In this document: in pieces, positions 1 through 4,024 of the stretch
Layout: each line of letters starts with the position of its first letter
Numbering within the stretch: the first letter of the stretch is position 1
Assembly (NCBI GenBank): GCA_023442755.1
Contig: JAEZXS010000161.1
Span: forward strand, 1 to 7,084
From: Pseudomonadota bacterium
Lineage (GTDB): Bacteria > Desulfobacterota > Syntrophobacteria > Syntrophobacterales > Syntrophobacteraceae
Reading direction: 5' to 3'
Length of the DNA: 7,084 nt
Notes under the pieces: generated by a model
Told to the model about the DNA's origin: nothing
Database searches by the model: none
Seen by the model: only the letters and a program-made list of their open reading frames with translations
Translations under genes and position numbers: made by a program

Positions 1-449
1 GCATTCACGATATCGATTACGTCGTCCCGTTCGGAAGGTTTATCCGATCGCTGCATTACTGGGCGGGGCAACTTATGATGGCTGCCGTGTCGCTCCACAC
101 CGTGCGAGTTGTTGCAGCGGGAGCATACCTGCCGCCGCGGCGTTTCAACTGGCTTGTTGGAACCGCACTGTTCCTGATGACCGCCGGCCTCGATTTCACC
201 GGCTATATCCTGCGGTGGGACGCTCAGACGTTCTGGGCCGCGCAGGTCATGTCGCATTTGCTGGGCATAGTCCCGCTTCTGGGCAGCGGGCTGCAGCAGG
301 TCTTTCTCGGCGGTCCCGAAATCACGGATGCCGGGCTTTTACGGCTCTATGTCATTCACTGCCTCATCGGTCCGTGTCTGGCCCTGGGTTTCATCATGTA
401 TCATTTCTGGCGGGTGAGGCGGGACGGCAGGCTTGGCCAGGCGCTCTGA
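1..449 (+). CDS. Cytochrome b6-like haem b subunit of a quinol:acceptor oxidoreductase (5' end missing)
   Basis: This is the membrane subunit that carries two b haems and oxidises quinol in bc1/b6f-type complexes. The open frame enters the window at base 3 and gives 148 residues before TGA. The ATG codons at 75 and 78 are internal, because conserved helix B sequence (RSLHYWAGQ) lies upstream of them. The four haem-ligand candidates are fragment residues His18, His32, His119 and His134. Spacings of 14 within the first pair and 15 within the second match b6-type proteins; mitochondrial cytochrome b has 14 and 14. Other family signs are GYILRWDAQTFWA (helix C) and the segment from SHLLGIVPLLG to FLGG. 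The protein ends just after helix D, the length expected of a split b6. Compared with b6, about 65-70 N-terminal residues lie outside the window. No subunit IV (PEWY-type) gene follows. Family call is firm; the exact complex is unknown. Confidence 0.9.
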   Translation, partial: IHDIDYVVPFGRFIRSLHYWAGQLMMAAVSLHTVRVVAAGAYLPPRRFNWLVGTALFLMTAGLDFTGYILRWDAQTFWAAQVMSHLLGIVPLLGSGLQQVFLGGPEITDAGLLRLYVIHCLIGPCLALGFIMYHFWRVRRDGRLGQAL

Positions 450-510
450 AACGGTTGTGCCGTGAAGAGTTGCCTCCCGGCATCGAAACGGCGCGGAGCC
501 TGGATTTACA

Positions 511-539
511 TTGACATTTGCCACGCCGTCACATACCAT
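511..539 (+). promoter_or_regulatory. Sigma70-like promoter for the small secreted protein gene
   Basis: A perfect -35 box TTGACA (511-516) is followed by a 17-base spacer and a -10 box TACCAT (534-539, 4 of 6 consensus bases). The predicted start near 546 would give a leader of about 45 bases before the ATG at 591. It lies downstream of the cytochrome stop codon, so the small gene probably has its own transcript. Seen by consensus matching only. Confidence 0.5.
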
Positions 540-590
540 TCACAACTGGCTCAAGATAGCCTAATTTCCGTTTGTCACGAGGAGAGTATT

Positions 591-833
591 ATGAAGTGCA
601 AGAAGATCGTTGTTTCAGCAATGTGCCTGTTTTTTCTCGTAGGGGTTGCTTTTGCCGGTACCGGCATGTGCCAGCAGACTAAGGGGAATGAAACTACAAC
701 CACTGCTCCTGCTCCGCAGGGGACGCCCGCCCCGGGAACAGCCGCAGCTCCTGCCGGCGATAAGGCGAAAGCCGATGATTCCAAAAAGGATGACAAAAAG
801 GCTCCGGCCAAGAAATCCTATGAAGGGTGCTAG
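591..833 (+). CDS. Small exported Ala/Pro/Lys-rich protein of unknown function
   Basis: The protein has 80 residues. The start is the ATG at 591, which has AGGAG at 580-584 six bases upstream; the frame stays open upstream to 462, but without such a site. Residues 1-22 form a typical Sec signal peptide: Lys-rich start, hydrophobic core, and A20-F21-A22 as a signal peptidase I site. No lipobox precedes Cys27, so it is unlikely to be a lipoprotein. The mature chain of about 58 residues is low-complexity: a Thr/Pro/Ala stretch (about 34-57), then a Lys/Asp-rich stretch (about 58-75), ending in YEGC. Cys27 and the terminal Cys80 bracket the mature protein and could form a disulfide or bind a ligand. 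No domain is recognised. It resembles small periplasmic low-complexity proteins common in Deltaproteobacteria. The coding call rests on the promoter, ribosome site and signal peptide. Confidence 0.75.
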   Translation: MKCKKIVVSAMCLFFLVGVAFAGTGMCQQTKGNETTTTAPAPQGTPAPGTAAAPAGDKAKADDSKKDDKKAPAKKSYEGC

Positions 834-871
834 TCTCGATAAGCAATCTCCGCTTACGAGCTTGAGAAAGT

Positions 872-897
872 CAGAGCCTGCCGTGAGGCAGGCTCTG
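872..897. terminator. Perfect 11-bp hairpin between convergent genes
   Basis: CAGAGCCTGCC (872-882) and GGCAGGCTCTG (887-897) pair perfectly around a GTGA tetraloop. It lies 38 bases after the stop of the small secreted protein gene and 59 bases past the stop of the minus-strand gene, so it could end both transcripts. No run of T follows on the + strand; on the - strand only a weak ACTTTCTC follows. Termination is therefore inferred from stem strength and position. Confidence 0.55.
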
Positions 898-920
898 CTG
901 TCTCCCGCTCCCCGATATTG

Positions 921-952
921 CCGGAACTGAAACGACGGGATCTTTCATCCGG
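921..952 (-). terminator. Bulged hairpin just after the stop of the minus-strand gene
   Basis: CCGGA (921-925) pairs with TCCGG (948-952), and TGAAA (928-932) pairs with TTTCA (943-947), leaving a 2-base bulge and a 10-base loop. It starts 4 bases beyond the stop codon of the 957-1262 gene. There is no T tract, so it may be a 3'-end stabilising stem rather than a terminator. Confidence 0.35.
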
Positions 953-956
953 ACCG

Positions 957-1262
957 CTACGGGAGATCGGTTGCCGACTGCGCAAGGCACCGATCCTCAG
1001 GGCAAAACAGCTTGTGCCAGACTCCCTCTTGTTCACGAGGTTCGATCCCTCTCACTTCCAGCTTTATTTTGTGTTCACCGATGAGACATTTTTGATCCGG
1101 GCACTGCACTTCCAGCCAAACCCCTTCATCGCCGGCCTCCGCCTTTTCCCTCTCCCCGGAAGACATGTCTGCAATTTCTTCGGAAGAAAGACTGCGCGCA
1201 TAGGGGCAGAAAACCCGGAGCGAATTCCCTCTGCTTTTGCTCTGCGGTGCTGCCGAAGCCAT
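957..1262 (-). CDS. Small cysteine-motif protein with duplicated EGVW...CP...CL unit, function unknown
   Basis: The protein has 101 residues. The start is the ATG at 1262, chosen because AAAGGAG lies 8 bases upstream; the longer TTG start at 1295 has no such site. No signal peptide or membrane segment is seen, so it is probably cytoplasmic. Two copies of a 15-residue unit lie 33 residues apart: residues 46-60 (EGVWLEVQCPDQKCL) and 79-93 (EGVWHKLFCPEDRCL). Each holds a C-P-x3-C pair (Cys54/Cys59 and Cys87/Cys92). A fifth cysteine, in VFCP at residues 17-20, may be the remnant of a third copy. Four cysteines in two matched pairs suggest one metal site, perhaps zinc or iron; this is inference. 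The residues between, about 24-45, are Glu/Ser-rich. It is transcribed away from the TSUP gene, with a Fur box 39 bases upstream of its start. No named family is assigned. Confidence 0.8.
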   Translation of the reverse strand: MASAAPQSKSRGNSLRVFCPYARSLSSEEIADMSSGEREKAEAGDEGVWLEVQCPDQKCLIGEHKIKLEVRGIEPREQEGVWHKLFCPEDRCLAQSATDLP

Positions 1263-1270
1263 GGTTAGTA

Positions 1271-1277
1271 CTCCTTT
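1271..1277 (-). promoter_or_regulatory. Strong ribosome binding site that sets the start of the minus-strand gene
   Basis: Read on the minus strand this is AAAGGAG, 8 bases before the ATG at 1262. It lies inside the longer open frame that begins with TTG at 1295, so it argues that the 11 extra residues are not translated. Confidence 0.7.
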
Positions 1278-1300
1278 CAGCAAGAGATGCTGCAATTCAC

Positions 1301-1320
1301 GGATATGATAATCATTATCA
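1301..1320. promoter_or_regulatory. Fur box (ferric uptake regulator operator)
   Basis: Bases 1306-1320 read TGATAAT-C-ATTATCA, a perfect 7-1-7 inverted repeat identical to the core Fur motif. Against the classic 19-base consensus GATAATGATAATCATTATC, bases 1301-1319 match at 16 of 19 positions. The site lies in the 181-base region between divergent genes, 39 bases from the minus-strand start and 123 bases from the GTG of the TSUP gene. On the minus strand the site contains -10-like hexamers (GATAAT, TATCAT), so bound Fur would block that promoter most directly. Control of the + strand gene is possible but less certain from spacing. Confidence 0.85.
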
Positions 1321-1432
1321 ATTACCCTGCATGACTCTTGAAACTTTATTGTAAGGCATTAGTTTACGGGCTGTCTTCCCGGATAACACGAATACAAATA
1401 CGTTTCATTCCATCTACGAAAATCAAACCAGC

Positions 1433-1438
1433 AGGAGG
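1433..1438 (+). promoter_or_regulatory. Ribosome binding site supporting a GTG start
   Basis: AGGAGG (within GCAGGAGGGG) ends 5 bases before GTG at 1444. This near-perfect site is the main reason to accept the non-ATG start, and it places a proper signal peptide at the N-terminus. Confidence 0.75.
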
Positions 1439-1443
1439 GGTAA

Positions 1444-2673
1444 GTGAATTCCAGATTTGCGGGTAAGTCGTGTCTTTTTCTGCTTTGCGTTTCCCTGTTT
1501 ATTTTGTTTGCCGGAGTAACCCTGGACCGGACAGTGGCTCAGACTCCGGCTCCCGCACAGCAGTCTGCGGAGATCAAAGCCAAGCCTGTGGGTAACAACC
1601 TGGGGCTTGCGGGCAAACTTGGCAGGGAAGTGGCTGCCGCCCCTGAAGGGAAGGGGAAAGGGCAGATCGATCCCGCTGCTCCCCGCGGCGTATTCGGGAT
1701 TCCCGGCGCACCGCAGACGGGGTTCGTCCTGGCTTTTCTCTGGGCTACATGGGTCGGCTGGATTTTTTCCACGGTCGGGGCATTCGGCGGAGTCATGGCC
1801 GGAGTGGGCCATATGACCGTATACGGGCTGGGCGACTATGTTCGTACCTTCAAGGACACGGCTCCCGGGTTGAACAAGACGCTCACGGACAGCATTCGTA
1901 CCTCGAACCAGTTTCTTGTCGGGCTTTCGTCCATTATCAGCGTCATTAACTATCTCAAAGCCAAACGCATGTCGTGGCCTCTGGGCCTGGCGCTCGGAGT
2001 CGGGTCGATCGTAGGCGCCTTTCTTGCCGCTTCGCTCACTGCCGGCAAGGTCAGCTTCAGCCAGTATCAGGGGTGGTTCGGCGTCTTCGTGCTGATCGTG
2101 GGCTTCGTGCTGATTTATGAACTGACACCGGCCGGGCAGGCCGGAAAAAAGAAGGTCAGGGAGGCGGCCCAGGCTTTCGAGAAGACGGTGAGGGAAAAAA
2201 AGGATATCTCGGGTGCCGGCGTTACACTGAAGTCTTTCGGAATAACCAGGTCCACAATGACCTTTTTCGGCACGGATTTTTCCTTCAACCCCATCGCCGC
2301 CTTCTGCGGTGGAGTCGTCATTGCAGCCATATCCGCATTCATAGGCGTGGGTGGCGGTTTTCTCTACGTTCCCTACCTGACGAGTATCGTCGGCCTGCCC
2401 ATGTTCGTGGTGGCGGGCACTTCGGCACTCGCCGTTCTGATCAGCATGGTCACCAGCATTGCGACATATATCAATGTGGCCGGCGCCGGCATGGACTGGG
2501 CACTGGTGGGGACCGAACTGGTTGGCGTTTTCATCGGTTCGATAATCGGCCCGCGGACGGCCAAGTACATACCGGACAAGTGGCTCAAGATCCTGTTCGT
2601 CGTGCTTGCCATGTACGTGGGCATCGGATACTTCAGCAAGGGATTTTTCGGCAAAGCCTGGGTGCCGATGTGA
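1444..2673 (+). CDS. TauE/SafE (TSUP) family transporter, probable sulfite or organosulfur exporter, with N-terminal extension
   Basis: The protein has 409 residues, longer than the roughly 250-270 of a basic TSUP protein. TSUP proteins move sulfite, sulfoacetate or related sulfur compounds across the inner membrane. Residues about 9-32 look like a signal peptide or first helix, with T-V-A before Gln33. Residues 33-90 form a polar Ala/Pro/Gly/Lys-rich extension. Membrane helices begin at about 93, and the two TSUP halves can be seen. The first holds a worn glycine motif (VGAFGGVMAGVGHM, 111-124). The second holds the family motif FIGVGGGFLYVPYL (299-312), followed by GTSALAVLISMVTS. A charged loop of about 45 residues (roughly 225-270) joins the halves. 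It starts at GTG with a strong ribosome site. The next gene follows 32 bases after the stop and probably shares its transcript. The substrate cannot be read from sequence. Confidence 0.88.
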   Translation: MNSRFAGKSCLFLLCVSLFILFAGVTLDRTVAQTPAPAQQSAEIKAKPVGNNLGLAGKLGREVAAAPEGKGKGQIDPAAPRGVFGIPGAPQTGFVLAFLWATWVGWIFSTVGAFGGVMAGVGHMTVYGLGDYVRTFKDTAPGLNKTLTDSIRTSNQFLVGLSSIISVINYLKAKRMSWPLGLALGVGSIVGAFLAASLTAGKVSFSQYQGWFGVFVLIVGFVLIYELTPAGQAGKKKVREAAQAFEKTVREKKDISGAGVTLKSFGITRSTMTFFGTDFSFNPIAAFCGGVVIAAISAFIGVGGGFLYVPYLTSIVGLPMFVVAGTSALAVLISMVTSIATYINVAGAGMDWALVGTELVGVFIGSIIGPRTAKYIPDKWLKILFVVLAMYVGIGYFSKGFFGKAWVPM

Positions 2674-2691
2674 TTCGTCTTCCGGTTTGTT

Positions 2692-2695
2692 GGAG
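2692..2695 (+). promoter_or_regulatory. Ribosome binding site deciding between TTG and ATG starts
   Basis: GGAG lies 10 bases before TTG at 2706 and 16 bases before ATG at 2712. An in-frame TAA at 2697-2699 excludes any earlier start. Spacing favours TTG and codon preference favours ATG; the difference is two residues. Confidence 0.45.
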
Positions 2696-2705
2696 TTAAA
2701 GCGCT

Positions 2706-3257
2706 TTGGTCATGGGTGGATTCTTCGATACATTTCTTTCGGCCATGTACGGGATTACGGGCATCAGCAGCCTCGACGGGGTGATCGGCACTTTTTTGCT
2801 CGGCCTGCTTGCATCCGTGATCGGCGAATTCAGCATTTCGGTTGTCTTTCGTATAAACCGAAAACACCTGGATAAGCTCAATGCCGATTTGAAAAAATAT
2901 GGGGACCTCTCCCGCGAGGCGTTGCAGGTTGGAGACGAAGTCGCCTACAAAGCACTCAACAGGCAAGCCAACGATGCCTACGGCCAGGTTTTTTTCAACC
3001 GCTTCGGCCTGTCGGCCGCCTCGCTCTGGCCTGCCTTTTTTGCCCTGGACTGGATGCAGCATCAATTCGGGACCGCCGGGGTGCGGGTCCCATTCTTTCC
3101 TGCCGGAGTGAACTACGTAATTGTCTTCCTGATCTGTTTCATTGCGGCCCGGATGCTTTTTGGCCGCATCAAACGGCAGCTGCCCTATTTCAAAGGGCAA
3201 TACGCCATGCTCCTTGCTTACGGCGAAAAAGACGAAACCGCCGGCAAACCGCTCTAA
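2706..3257 (+). CDS. Three-helix membrane protein resembling the DUF106/EMC3/TMCO1 (Oxa1/YidC superfamily) plan
   Basis: The protein has 183 residues from TTG at 2706; ATG at 2712 is the alternative. The visible layout is a short N-terminal segment, TM1 (about 26-48), a charged helical stretch (49-95, likely coiled coil), TM2 (about 101-119), a short loop and TM3 (about 134-152), then a basic tail. The helical stretch includes LREAL-like SREALQVGDEVAYKALNRQ (69-87), followed by the FFNRFG turn and WPAFFALDWMQHQF. This order and the A-x3-GD-x5-L-x-R-Q pattern resemble DUF106/EMC3/TMCO1 proteins, members of the Oxa1 superfamily that insert or chaperone membrane proteins. That assignment is inference from layout, not a profile hit. 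The gene follows the TSUP gene by 32 bases and precedes a strong terminator, so the two form a unit. It might assist or associate with the transporter. If the superfamily call is wrong, it is a conserved-looking membrane protein of unknown function. Confidence 0.8.
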   Translation: MVMGGFFDTFLSAMYGITGISSLDGVIGTFLLGLLASVIGEFSISVVFRINRKHLDKLNADLKKYGDLSREALQVGDEVAYKALNRQANDAYGQVFFNRFGLSAASLWPAFFALDWMQHQFGTAGVRVPFFPAGVNYVIVFLICFIAARMLFGRIKRQLPYFKGQYAMLLAYGEKDETAGKPL

Positions 3258-3271
3258 CCTCCCGGCACCTC

Positions 3272-3317
3272 AAAAACTTGCGTTTCCGGAAATTCTTTCC
3301 CGGAGCGCAAGTTTTTT
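3272..3317 (+). terminator. Rho-independent terminator of the TSUP unit
   Basis: AAAAACTTGCG (3272-3282) pairs with CGCAAGTTTTT (3306-3316). Inside, TCCGG (3285-3289) pairs with CCGGA (3300-3304) around a 10-base loop. The stem runs into six T residues (3312-3317). It begins 15 bases after the stop of the three-helix protein. The A run on the 5' side means it could also act on the other strand, but no minus gene ends here. Confidence 0.9.
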
Positions 3318-3389
3318 CATTTTGGGCTGTTTCACATGCAATAAGGAAAACATCCCCTGGTTCATTTTGCCGCATCCGGAGGACCCGAA

Positions 3390-3911
3390 ATGAAACGCCA
3401 CCTAGTTTGCCGTTTGATACTTGCGATCCAGTTGATGTTTGTCGGTTCGGCTTTTTGCACGCCTGACAATCCCGAGGACTGGGACGTAACGGACCGGTCG
3501 ATCGGAGCGGAAAGGGTGGTCATGCACAGCTGCGACGAGACCGCCTGGGAGAGTTCCACGGGAATCGACGAGGGACAGGCTGCGCTCCAGGGGGCGTGGA
3601 CCGGGTACGAGGCGGACCGCAAGGGAGAATGGTCGGTAACCTTCACCTATTCCGGCAGATTCGACATCAAAGGGCCCGGTGAGGAGCACTACGGCGGAAG
3701 ATACAGGTTCGACAGCAGCCGGGACCCCAAACACCTTGACTTATATATCCAGGAATCGCATGACCCCACGCATACAGGCAAAATTTCCCCGGTTATTTAC
3801 AAAGTGGATTCGAATACGTTGACGTTTGCTATGAGCTACCCGGGAGCAGAGTCCAGGCCTGTTTCGTTCACATCCGGGCCCGGAGTCAGGCTCTTCGTCC
3901 TCATTAAATAA
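3390..3911 (+). CDS. Exported protein with a TIGR03067-like domain, function unknown
   Basis: The protein has 173 residues. GGAGGA at 3378-3383 lies 6 bases before the ATG. Residues 1-21 form a signal peptide (VGSA before Phe22); the SAFC sequence is a poor lipobox. After a Glu/Asp-rich linker the domain starts at LQGAW (66-70). It continues with a beta-rich run (EWSVTFTYSGRFDIKG), then GGRYRFDSSRDPKHLDLYI (102-120), IYKVDSNTLTFAM (136-148), and closes with RPVSF (156-160) and a hydrophobic final strand, RLFVLIK. This order (LQGxW, G-Y-x-D-x3-P-K-x-L-D, IY-x-x-D-x-x-L, RP-x-x-F) is the pattern I associate with TIGR03067, an all-beta domain described mainly from Planctomycetes and often secreted. 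Its biochemical role is unknown. It stands between a terminator and the RND gene, with no clear terminator after it, so it may be read into the efflux gene. Confidence 0.82.
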   Translation: MKRHLVCRLILAIQLMFVGSAFCTPDNPEDWDVTDRSIGAERVVMHSCDETAWESSTGIDEGQAALQGAWTGYEADRKGEWSVTFTYSGRFDIKGPGEEHYGGRYRFDSSRDPKHLDLYIQESHDPTHTGKISPVIYKVDSNTLTFAMSYPGAESRPVSFTSGPGVRLFVLIK

Positions 3912-3929
3912 ATCGGTCCGATGCAGCGC

Positions 3930-3972
3930 CGTTCGTTTTAACTTGAACGTCCACTGGGATTGGCCTTATGCT
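3930..3972 (+). promoter_or_regulatory. Possible promoter and overlapping inverted repeat before the RND gene
   Basis: TTGAAC (3943-3948) and TATGCT (3967-3972) are 18 bases apart, each matching 4 of 6 consensus bases. An inverted repeat, CGTTC (3930-3934) and GAACG (3945-3949) with a 10-base centre, covers the -35 box and could be an operator for a local regulator, as is usual for RND pumps. Both are weak calls. The 113-base gap has no convincing terminator, so read-through from the upstream gene is also possible. Confidence 0.3.
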
Positions 3973-4024
3973 GCACCGTCAGCAGGCTTTTCGACTCTTG
4001 TGCTTCAGGAGAAGGAAATAAACC

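Noticed and set aside
918..1268. Plus-strand open frame of 116 codons opposite the Cys-motif gene
   Set aside because: It has no ribosome site and no recognisable pattern. The minus strand has AAAGGAG at the right distance and an internal protein repeat.
1338..1366. TTGAAA as a -35 box for the TSUP gene
   Set aside because: At 17 bases downstream the -10 position reads AGTTTA, too poor to call. The TSUP promoter could not be placed.
2373..3200. Long minus-strand open frame of 275 codons
   Set aside because: It lies opposite the end of the TSUP gene and the three-helix protein, whose membrane segments, motif and ribosome sites are clear. Its translation is polar, with no domain pattern.
3390..3911. 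Lipoprotein signal (SAFC) in the TIGR03067-like protein
   Set aside because: Phe before Cys does not fit the lipobox; cleavage after Ala21 is more likely.
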